Source of the DNA: Paracerasibacillus soli
GTDB taxonomy: Bacteria > Bacillota > Bacilli > Bacillales > Amphibacillaceae
NCBI RefSeq assembly: GCF_034006335.1
Contig: NZ_JAWDIQ010000003.1
Length of the DNA: 64,000 nucleotides
Reading direction: 5' to 3' (one strand)
Every line of letters begins with the position of its first letter. Position 1 is the stretch's first letter. Made by a program: the position numbers and the translations under genes. This document shows positions 56,389 to 64,000 of this stretch, in pieces. The notes beneath the pieces are model-generated. The model saw only the letters and a list, made by a program, of their open reading frames with translations, was not told where the DNA came from and made no database searches.

Positions 56389-56772
56389 ATGATGAAAATA
56401 TCACAAGAAATGCGTGCACAGTTAGAAACAGTGAAAAAGAATGCTCGAACGGGGACAGAAAGTAAACAACCTTTTAACCGTATTGTTCAGTCCCAAGTTG
56501 ATCAAATGAAACAAGATGAATTACAAAGAGTAATGGAACAAATTAATGTGCAGGGGGAGCGGCTTGCTAAGTCACGAAACTTCCGAGACCTCGCGACTTT
56601 TAAGCGTCTTGTAAAGGACTTTCTAAAAGAAGCAGTATCTACAGGGTTGGATTTGCAGAAGTCACATAACTTTTCCATGACAGGCCAAAGTAATGAAATG
56701 GTCATTGTAAAAAAGGTAGATAAAAAATTACTAGAATTAACAGAAGATGTCTTAAATGAAGAAAAAAGGTAG
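56389..56772 (+). CDS. yaaR: YaaR family protein (DUF327)
   Basis: A 127-residue soluble protein of unknown function conserved between darA and holB in Firmicutes. NFRDLATFKRLVKDFLKEAV is the characteristic segment. Two successive ATG codons (56389, 56392) could start it; GAGGGGC lies upstream. About 190 bases without a gene separate it from darA. Confidence 0.88.
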   Translation: MMKISQEMRAQLETVKKNARTGTESKQPFNRIVQSQVDQMKQDELQRVMEQINVQGERLAKSRNFRDLATFKRLVKDFLKEAVSTGLDLQKSHNFSMTGQSNEMVIVKKVDKKLLELTEDVLNEEKR

Positions 56773-56878
56773 TCGACTTATTAGGAACAATTGGTGAAAT
56801 AAAAGGCTTACTCGTTAATCTTTATATGTAATATGTACATGCATAGGACTACTATTGATGAAATGAAGGATGAATAGA

Positions 56879-57861
56879 ATGAATACGTGGGAAGAGCTAG
56901 GAGAAGAGCAGCCATTAGTAAGTAAAATTTTGATGAACAGTTTTAATAGAAATCGTGTATCACATGCTTATTTATTTCAAGGTGCACGTGGTACGGGAAA
57001 AGAGGCAACTGCTCTTTTATTAGCAAAAGTATTATTTTGCCAAAATAAACAGGAATTAAATCCTTGTCAACATTGCGTAATGTGTAAGCGAATTGAATCG
57101 AAAAATCATCCTGATGTCCATTGGATTGAACCTGATGGACAATCTATTAAAATAGAGCAAATTCGTCATTTGCAAAAAGAGTTTTCATATTTGGTTTGGA
57201 GTCTAATCAAAAGGTTTATATCATTAAAGATGCAGATACATTAACGGTTAATGCTGCTAATCGTATTTTGAAGTTTTTAGAAGAGCCAAGCCAGCAAACG
57301 ACGGCTATTATGTTAACTGAAAATAGTCACGCTATTATTTCAACTATTCGTTCTAGATGCCAAGTGATTGATTTCCAACCGTTAAATCCGCAACAGTTCC
57401 AAAATCAGTTGGTTGAGAAGGGAATGTCTAAATCCAATGCTATCCTAATGAGTGCCATCACGAATGATGTAGAGGAAGCATTTCATTTATGTAATGATGA
57501 GTGGTTTGTACAAGCAAGAAAATACGTGGTACAATTAATAGAAATACTCATTAAAAACAAAGATGATGCGTATTTATTTATTCATCAACATTGGCTGAAA
57601 CATTTTAAAGAACGCAAGCAACAGGAGCAGGGACTTGATTTATTGTTACTTGCTTTTCGTGATATTCTTTTTACACATCTTGAAAATGAGAAGGCGCTTG
57701 TATTTTTTTCTGTGGAAGATGAGCGACTGGACCAGGCATTGATTTACTTCCCTCAGGAAAAATTAGTTAAGATATTAGAAGATATTATGCATGCGAAGCG
57801 TATGTTAAAACAAAATGTACAGCCAACTTTAGTAATGGAACAGCTTACACTTCAAATATAG
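56879..57861 (+). CDS. holB: DNA polymerase III subunit delta' (one frame break)
   Basis: Clamp-loader subunit of about 327 residues after repair (B. subtilis 329). Features are HAYLFQGARGTGKEATAL, the zinc module CQHCVMCKRI, and ILKFLEEPSQQTTAIMLTEN with RSRCQVIDFQPL. A T lost near 57192 splits the frame (KEFSYFGLESNQKVYIIKDA when repaired). ATG at 56879 has AAGGATG at good distance. Confidence 0.94.
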
Positions 57862-57872
57862 AGGTGATTTAA

Positions 57873-58700
57873 TTGATAGAAGTAATAGGTGTGCGCTTCA
57901 AGAAGGCTGGTAAGATATATTATTTTGATCCAAACGGAGAATCAATTAATCTGCATGACTATGTAATTGTCGAGACAGTTCGGGGTGTAGAGTTTGGTAA
58001 AGTTGTCATAGCTAAAAAGAAAGTGGATGAAGAAGATGTTGTCCTTCCTTTAAAAAGGGTCATTCGAGTTGCAGATGACAACGACAAAGTAACGGTAGTA
58101 GAAAACCAAAAAAATGCAGATGAGGCACTCATGATCTGTTCAAAGAAAATTGAAGAACACGCATTGGACATGAACCTCATTGATGTGGAATATACATTTG
58201 ATCGTAATAAAATTATTTTTTACTTTACGGCAGATGGTAGAATAGATTTCCGTAATTTAGTGAAAGACTTAGCTTCACAGTTTAAAACTAGAATTGAATT
58301 GAGGCAAATTGGCGTTCGTGATGAAGCAAAGATGCTCGGTGGTATCGGGCCATGTGGACGGATGCTCTGTTGCTCTACATTTTTAGGTGACTTTGAGCCA
58401 GTATCTATTAAAATGGCAAAAGATCAAAATTTATCTTTGAATCCGGCTAAAATATCGGGTTTGTGTGGAAGATTAATGTGTTGCCTAAAATATGAAAATG
58501 ACCAATACGAAGAGGCGAAACGGGACATGCCTGATCTCGGCGATAAGATACATACACCGTATGGAAGCGGAGAAGTAATTGGTTTAAATATTTTAGAAAA
58601 ATTGATACAAATTGAGATTAATGATAAGGAACGTGTGATAGAATATACAGTAGATGAATTAATCGAAGCGGGCATTATTTCAACGCAAGCCACAGAATGA
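57873..58700 (+). CDS. ricT: Y-complex component RicT (YaaT, PSP1 family)
   Basis: Part of the RicAFT iron-sulfur complex that affects RNase Y, competence, biofilm and sporulation. The protein has 275 residues (B. subtilis 275). The PSP1 C-terminal domain holds the cysteine clusters GPCGRMLCCSTFL and GLCGRLMCCLKYE. It starts TTG at 57873 with AGAGGTGATT; 12 bases after holB. Confidence 0.95.
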   Translation: MIEVIGVRFKKAGKIYYFDPNGESINLHDYVIVETVRGVEFGKVVIAKKKVDEEDVVLPLKRVIRVADDNDKVTVVENQKNADEALMICSKKIEEHALDMNLIDVEYTFDRNKIIFYFTADGRIDFRNLVKDLASQFKTRIELRQIGVRDEAKMLGGIGPCGRMLCCSTFLGDFEPVSIKMAKDQNLSLNPAKISGLCGRLMCCLKYENDQYEEAKRDMPDLGDKIHTPYGSGEVIGLNILEKLIQIEINDKERVIEYTVDELIEAGIISTQATE

Positions 58701-58715
58701 CTAGGGTGATAAAGC

Positions 58716-59074
58716 GTGAATAAACGAGGAATATTTGACCAAGTGATGGATATGAAAAAGCAGATAGGGGAACTATATGAACAGCTTGGTGATTTGAAAA
58801 ATAAGCTAGTCTTTTGCTGGAGGAAAATCATCGGTTGGAAATGGAAAATCATCATATGCGTAATCGTTTGCAATTGGATGAGCAACATGGAAATGATGAT
58901 AAACAACTTGACCAAGATGAATTGCCAACAAAGGACACTCCACCTGGTGAAGGATATGATAACCTAGCAAGGATTTATGAAGAAGGCTTTCATATTTGTA
59001 ACTTGGAATTCGGTAGTCCACGAGATGAAGATTGTATTTTTTGCCTTGATTTGTTTAATAAAAAGAACACATAG
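58716..59074 (+). CDS. yabA: Replication initiation control protein YabA (one frame break)
   Basis: Negative regulator of DnaA that also binds the clamp DnaN. The N-terminal leucine-zipper-like helix is MNKRGIFDQVMDMKKQIGEL; the C-terminal zinc-binding domain shows HICNLEFGSPRDEDCIFC. A T lost from a T-run near 58812 splits the frame; repaired length is 119 residues, as in B. subtilis. GTG at 58716 has AGGGTGAT. Confidence 0.93.
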
Positions 59075-59102
59075 TATGAACAAGGCAAATAGACTTTTAG
59101 GA

Positions 59103-59136
59103 AACTGCCTCTTGCATTTTGCAGGGGCAGTTTTTT
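59103..59136 (+). terminator. Terminator after yabA
   Basis: AACTGCCTCTTGC pairs with GCAGGGGCAGTT over a short loop, then T6. Confidence 0.8.
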
Positions 59137-59204
59137 CAAACCTAAAAATAAAACTCCATTTCAAATCAACAGTTACCTTTTAACCTATCGTAATAGACTA
59201 AAAC

Positions 59205-59530
59205 TGTTCAGTAATCCTGTGGGAATAGCAACAGGTGAACGCAGGGCTAAGTTCACCACGTCCTGTGCGTCGGAAATCCCACAGGAAAAAATTTAAGGAG
59301 GGCCGACTAAATAAGGCCTTTGCGGCCAACGTCGGCATACCCCAGTGTTGGGGCAAGGCAGGTTAATTTCGCAACGTCCTGTTGCAACACCTGCACTAGT
59401 ACTTCCTGTACGTCGGAAGTTGAAGCGTTGCCCGCGGAAAGCAACGGTCCGTAGCGGAAAGCAACCTAGCACGTTACGAGACAGTTTGGTCCTATTGTGT
59501 AACAACAATAGTTGCGTAGGTAATATCCCG
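59205..59530. repeat. Mosaic of nested inverted repeats between yabA and trmN6
   Basis: About 325 unusually GC-rich bases. Visible stems: CCTGTGGGA/TCCCACAGG (59216/59275), GTGAAC/GTTCAC, CCGAC/GTCGG around GGCCTTTGCGGCC, CCCCAGTGTTGGGG, GCAACGTCCTGTTGC, ACTTCC/GGAAGT. No gene. It looks like several intergenic repeat units inserted into one another. Confidence 0.6.
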
Positions 59531-59608
59531 AAATAAAATATTATCATGTTAAAATAAGGTAAATGAAAAAGTGCAGGACTGGTTAAATATAATGACATAA
59601 GCGAGGCA

Positions 59609-60355
59609 ATGATGATGGTAGACTTATTTGATGATGAACGAATGGATTATTTGTTGGCAGACGAAAAGATGAAAATTATCCAAAGCCCAACAGCATTCTC
59701 ATTCTCCTTAGACGCAGTATTACTTGCAAACTTTGCATCCATACCAATAAAAAAAGGAAAGATACTTGATTTATGTACAGGGAATGGCGTTATTCCCCTC
59801 CTTTTATCAAAGCGAACGCACGCACATATTACGGGCGTAGAAATTCAAGAGAGAATTTATCATATGGCAGAACGTAATATAGCACTTAATCATCTTACAG
59901 AACAAATTAATTTTATTCATGGTGACTTAAAAGAGATGCTACCTGTAATTGGACATAGTACATTTGATGCGATAACTTGTAATCCACCATACTTTGCTAC
60001 TCCTGCGACAACAGAGCATAATCAAAATGAATTTTTAACGATAGCTAGACATGAACTGTATTGTACATTAGAAGATGTGGTGAAGGCTTGTAAATTGCAT
60101 GTTCGTCCGGGTGGTAAAGTAGCGATGGTTCATCGACCAGGTCGTCTTGTGGATATTTTGACATTGTTTAGAGCATACAATATTGAACCAAAGCGAATGC
60201 GTCTTGTTTATCCGAAACAAGGTAAAGAGGCTAATATGCTATTAATCGAAGGTATACGTGATGGAAAGGCAGATTTAAAAATTCTACCGCCACTGTTTAT
60301 CTATCAGAAAGATGGTACGTATACAGATGAAGCGGAGGAAATTATTTATGGATGA
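59609..60355 (+). CDS. trmN6: tRNA1(Val) (adenine37-N6)-methyltransferase, YabB/TrmN6-like
   Basis: Class I methyltransferase of 248 residues. The SAM motif is ILDLCTGNGVIPLLLS and the catalytic motif is CNPPYF, typical of amino-group methylation of adenine. SPTAFSFSLDAVLLANFA is the family N-terminus (B. subtilis YabB, 247 residues). Three consecutive ATG codons at 59609-59617 make the exact start uncertain; GCGAGGC is upstream. Overlaps the GIY-YIG gene by 8 bases. Confidence 0.9.
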   Translation: MMMVDLFDDERMDYLLADEKMKIIQSPTAFSFSLDAVLLANFASIPIKKGKILDLCTGNGVIPLLLSKRTHAHITGVEIQERIYHMAERNIALNHLTEQINFIHGDLKEMLPVIGHSTFDAITCNPPYFATPATTEHNQNEFLTIARHELYCTLEDVVKACKLHVRPGGKVAMVHRPGRLVDILTLFRAYNIEPKRMRLVYPKQGKEANMLLIEGIRDGKADLKILPPLFIYQKDGTYTDEAEEIIYG

Positions 60356-60620
60356 TGCCATACATATTGTTTATATCCTTCGTTGTAAAGATGGAACACT
60401 ATATACGGGATATACAAATAATCTAGAACATCGTCTACATATGCATGAAAATGGAAAAGGTGCTAAATATACACGTGGACGTGGACCATTTCAATTGATG
60501 TATAAAGAAGCCTTTTTTACAAAGGAAGAGGCGATGCGGTGGGAATATGCGATTAAACAGTTAAGCCGTACTAAAAAACTACAATTAATTAGTACGTTTG
60601 CAGAGGAAGGTTGTTCATAA
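60348..60620 (+). CDS. yazA: GIY-YIG nuclease family protein YazA
   Basis: A 90-residue GIY-YIG domain protein: VYILRC, then GTLYTGYTNNLEHRLHMHEN and GKGAKYTRGRGP, with the catalytic-type Glu in AMRWEYAIKQLSR. ATG at 60348 (MDDAIHIVY) has GGAGGAA upstream and overlaps the trmN6 stop. Family members lie between yabB and rsmI in Bacillus; cellular role unknown. Confidence 0.92.
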   Translation: MDDAIHIVYILRCKDGTLYTGYTNNLEHRLHMHENGKGAKYTRGRGPFQLMYKEAFFTKEEAMRWEYAIKQLSRTKKLQLISTFAEEGCS

Positions 60621-61494
60621 TGAATATACAAAAGAGCTTTGTAACTGAGAGTGAAGGCGTACTTTATGTTGTTCCGACTCCGATTGGTAATTTGGAGGAT
60701 ATTACATTTAGGGCATTAAAAATACTAAAATCAGTAGCCTTAATTGCAGCGGAAGATACTAGAAATACGATAAAATTGCTTAATCACTTTGATATACAAA
60801 CACCGTTAATCAGTTATCATGAACATAATAAACTAGCACGAGAAGAAAGACTTTTACAAGAACTAATGCACGGTAGATCTATTGCAATAGTTAGTGATGC
60901 AGGAATGCCAGCAATTTCCGATCCGGGATACGAAATCGTAAAGGCTGCTATCAATCAGGAGTTTCCTGTTATTGTATTACCCGGAGCAAGTGCAGCCTTA
61001 TGTGCCTTAGTAGGATCAGGGTTATCAACAAATGAATTTACCTTTTATGGTTTTTTACCCGAAAAAGGAATGATAAAATTGCAGAACTAGATCGATTAAA
61101 ACAATATACAGGGACGATTATCTTTTATGAATCACCATACCGTGTGAAAGAAACATTACAAATATTGCAGCGGGAATTCGGTGGTGACAGGAGAATAGCC
61201 ATTGCCCGAGAGTTAACAAAGAAGTTTGAAGAGTATATTCGTGGGACAATTGATGAAGTCAATCAATGGATGGAGGAGCATGACGTAAAAGGGGAATGTT
61301 GTCTCGTTGTAGAAGGTAATCAAGGTGATTTTGCGCCTGACCAGCCTTTGTGGTGGAGTAACTTATCTGTGGTTGACCATGTGAAACATTATATGGAGGA
61401 TGAACAAAAGTCTAGTAAAGAGGCAATAAAACTTGTCGCTCAAGAAAGAAAAATGCCAAAACGAGAAGTTTATCAAATGTACCATGTTGAGTAA
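60620..61494 (+). CDS. rsmI: 16S rRNA (cytidine1402-2'-O)-methyltransferase RsmI (one frame break)
   Basis: SAM-dependent enzyme that methylates the ribose of C1402. The start reads VVPTPIGNLEDITFRALKIL with AEDTRNT and SYHEHN following; VSDAGMPAISDPG is typical. A G lost near 61068 breaks the frame (LPEKGNDKIAELDRLKQYT when repaired). Total 291 residues (292 in B. subtilis). ATG at 60620 follows AGGAAGG and abuts the yazA stop. Confidence 0.94.
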
Positions 61495-61512
61495 ATAGAG
61501 TATGCTTGTATA

Positions 61513-61544
61513 AAAAAAGCGCTTGATATATGTATTCAAGCGCA
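61513..61544 (-). terminator. Terminator after abrB
   Basis: On the reverse strand GCGCTTGAA pairs with TCAAGCGC, then T7. It may also limit read-through from rsmI. Confidence 0.75.
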
Positions 61545-61562
61545 ATAGTAAACTTTAAATTT

Positions 61563-61844
61563 TCACTTATCAGTAAATTGAGATTGAATTTCACTTACGA
61601 GCTTTTCGGCGCCATTCGGACTAAGAATCAACTTACCATTGGCAAATGATAGATTGTCATCTGATACTTCCCCTGTTACGTGGCATGCCATACTAGGTTG
61701 ATACTTCTTTAGTACAACACGGTCTTGGTCCACGTAAATCTCTAAAGGATCCTTGATATTAATATCTAGCGAGCGGCGCAACTCAATTGGAATAACAACG
61801 CGGCCTAATTCATCAACCTTTCTTACGATACCAGTAGATTTCAT
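61563..61844 (-). CDS. abrB: Transition-state regulator AbrB
   Basis: DNA-binding regulator that represses stationary-phase genes during growth and is switched off by Spo0A. The protein has 93 residues. STGIVRKVDELGRVVIPIEL is the SpoVT/AbrB swapped-hairpin domain. ATG at 61844 follows GGAGGAG. It stands between rsmI and metG on the reverse strand, as in B. subtilis. Confidence 0.96.
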   Translation of the reverse strand: MKSTGIVRKVDELGRVVIPIELRRSLDINIKDPLEIYVDQDRVVLKKYQPSMACHVTGEVSDDNLSFANGKLILSPNGAEKLVSEIQSQFTDK

Positions 61845-61860
61845 TTTCTTCTCCTCCATT

Positions 61861-62145
61861 TTTTTACCCTATTCGTCATACTTCGACAGCTTTTAGGTAT
61901 ATAGTACCAGTGTTTACTATTAGTGTCAATATTTATTTAACCGAAATTTAAAAATTAGTTAGAAAATTTATTATTACCTTTATTTTAATTCCAATAGATG
62001 GGAATACTACTTTTATTAATTAAAAATAGAAGATATGATAGTTAGTAGGAAACGTTAATGGAAAAGTAACAAATAAATCGCTACAATAGAATACATAAAT
62101 GAATACATAATATATGTAGTGTAAATAGCTTGAGGAGGAAATCTC
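61861..62145. other. Divergent abrB-metG intergenic region
   Basis: An AT-rich region of about 285 bases that must carry the abrB and metG promoters. I see no T-box or other known leader before metG, and no clear operator. Confidence 0.4.
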
Positions 62146-64000
62146 ATGTCAGAAAAAAAGAAAACCTTTTATTTAACTACTCCGATTTATTATCCGAGTG
62201 GAAAGTTACATATTGGTCATGCATACTCGACCGTGGCAGGTGATGTTGTGGCCCGTTATAAAAGAATGCGTGGATATGATGTCATGTATTTAACGGGGAC
62301 TGATGAACATGGACAAAAAATTCAACAAAAAGCAGAGGAAAAGGGAGTAACTCCTCAAGCCTATGTTGATGATATTGTAAGTAGTATTCAAGAGTTATGG
62401 AAAAAGTTAAAAATAAGTCACGATGATTTTATTCGTACAACAGAAAAAAGACATAAAGATATCGTACAACAAATTTTTGACAGACTATTAAAGCAAGGCG
62501 ATATTTATTTAGATGAATATGAAGGATGGTATTGTACGTCCTGTGAGTCATTTTTTACAGAGCGACAATTAGAAGATGGACATTGCCCTGATTGTGGAGG
62601 CCCTGTACAAAAGGTGAAGGAAAAGTCTTATTTCTTTAAAATGAGTAAATATGCGGATCGGCTCATTCAATACTATGAAGATCATCCTGATTTTATTCAG
62701 CCAGAGTCGTAAAAATGAGATGTTAAATAACTTTTTAAAACCTGGTTTGGAGGATTTAGCAGTATCCCGGACATCTTTTGATTGGGGAGTAAAAGTACCG
62801 AGTGATCCGAAGCATGTTATCTATGTTTGGATTGATGCACTATCAAACTATATAACGGCTTTAGGCTACGGAACAGAACATGATGAAAAGTTCCGTAAAT
62901 ATTGGCCAGCTGATGTACATTTAATGAGTAAAGAGATTGTTCGTTTTCACACTATTTATTGGCCGATAATATTAATGGCACTCGATTTACCATTACCAAA
63001 GAAAGTATTTGCGCATGGTTGGATTTTGATGAAAGATGGAAAAATGTCGAAATCAAAAGGTAATGTTGTGGATCCTGTGAAATTGATTGATCGCTATGGT
63101 TTAGACGCTTTACGTTACTACTTAATGCGTGAGGTTCCATTTGGTCATGATGGTGTATTCACTCCAGAAGGATTTGTAGAACGAACAAACTTTGATTTAG
63201 CAAATGATTTAGGAAACTTACTAAACCGTACAGTTGCAATGATTGACCGTTACTTTAATGGAGCAATTCCGGCTTATAAGGAAGCCGAGACAGACGTAGA
63301 TCAATCACTTGAGAACTTGATGGCTGAAACAGTACAACAAGTCGAAGAGGCAATGGATGACATGCAATTTAGTGTAGCACTGTCCAACGTTTGGAAACTA
63401 GTTAGTCGTACAAATAAATATGTTGATGAAACAGAGCCTTGGAACCTTGCGAAGGACGATGCGAAGCAAGACCGCTTAGGTAATGTAATGGCACATTTAG
63501 TAGAGTCTTTACGACTTATTGGTGTGATGTTACAGCCGTTTTTAACAGAATCACCGAAGGAAATTTTCCGCCAGCTTGGTATCGAAGATGAAACATTAAC
63601 AAAGTGGGAAAGCTTAAGCCAACATGGGCAAATTCATGCAGGCACAACGATTCAAAAAGGTAATCCAATTTTTCCACGTTTAGATGTAAAAGAAGAAATA
63701 GAAGCAATTAAAAAGATGATGGAAAATCCTGCTGCTGAGGAAAAAGAACAACAAAAGCAAGAAGCAAATCAGAAGGAAGAAATTACTTTTGATGAGTTTA
63801 TGAAGGTTGATTTACGTGTTGCAGAAGTATTGGCGTGTGAAAAAGTGAAAAAGGCTGATAAACTGTTGAAATTCCAGTTAGACCTTGGAACAGAAAAACG
63901 ACAAATTATCTCAGGAATTGCTAAATATTACGATCCAGAAGAATTAATAGGAAGAAAAGTAATTTGTGTGACCAACTTAAAGCCAGTTAAATTGCGTGGT
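62146..64000 (+). CDS. metG: Methionine--tRNA ligase (one frame break; C-terminus outside window)
   Basis: Charges tRNA-Met. The class I HIGH motif is LHIGHAYSTVAGD and the KMSKS motif is KMSKSKGNVVDP near 63045. A zinc module reads YCTSCESFF...CPDCGG. The frame breaks at about 62710 (PESRKNEMLNNFLKPG when repaired), then stays open to the right edge, where the C-terminal tRNA-binding domain (FMKVDLRVAEVLACEKVKKA) has begun. AGGAGG precedes the ATG. Known as metS in B. subtilis. Confidence 0.96.

Overview
The window is from the replication-origin region of a low-G+C, endospore-forming Firmicute (Bacillales, most likely Bacillaceae). The gene order is the one known from Bacillus subtilis: mnmG, mnmE, jag, yidC, rnpA and rpmH run leftward; oriC follows; then dnaA, dnaN, rlbA, recF, remB, gyrB, gyrA, an HD-GYP gene, yaaC, guaB, dacA, serS, dck/dgk, yaaH, tadA, SRP RNA, dnaX, ebfC, recR, yaaL, bofA, csfB, tmk, darA, yaaR, holB, ricT, yabA, trmN6, a GIY-YIG gene, rsmI, abrB and metG run rightward with a few exceptions. 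Sporulation genes (bofA, csfB, jag, a SleL/YaaH-type hydrolase, a YozQ-like small protein) support a spore former. I cannot name the genus from this window.

Layout. 1-8.9 kb: leftward mnmG (cut by the window edge), mnmE, a NatRK/NatAB two-component plus ABC export cassette placed between mnmE and jag, then jag-yidC-rnpA-rpmH. 8.9-9.7 and 11.0-11.2 kb: two DnaA-box clusters flanking dnaA, with an AT-rich tract before dnaN (bipartite oriC). 9.7-18.9 kb: replication and gyrase genes. 19-28 kb: HD-GYP protein, yaaC, guaB, dacA, T-box-controlled serS, tRNA-Ser(UGA), deoxynucleoside kinases and tRNA-Arg(CCU). 28.12-41.75 kb: an integrated mobile island bounded by a 46-bp direct repeat of the tRNA-Arg 3' half. 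41.8-50.2 kb: a remnant of a second integrase, yaaH, tadA, and about 6 kb of variable genes (AAC(6')-type acetyltransferase, methyltransferases, a secreted protein, a GNAT pseudogene) separating tadA from the SRP RNA. 50.2-64 kb: SRP RNA, dnaX-recR, sporulation genes, tmk-rsmI, abrB and the start of metG (continues past the right edge).

The 13.6-kb island has different base composition (rich in CG-containing words such as TCGA and GCG). It carries a tyrosine integrase, a winged-helix protein that may start replication, a serine resolvase, a DUF3102 protein, a divergent XRE repressor switch with three 15-bp operators, a superfamily-2-like helicase, a zinc-ribbon protein, a second XRE protein, an HNH endonuclease and a string of small unknown proteins. 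I see no capsid, portal, tail, terminase large subunit or conjugation gene. It could be a phage satellite or an integrative plasmid, and is the best candidate here for an undescribed system.

Main caution. About thirty reading-frame breaks fall in genes that must work (dnaA, dnaN, recF, gyrB, gyrA, recR, holB, metG and others). Nearly all are explained by one base lost from, or sometimes added to, a short run of identical bases. They look like sequencing or assembly errors, so these genes are given here as single genes over their full span, with the break noted.
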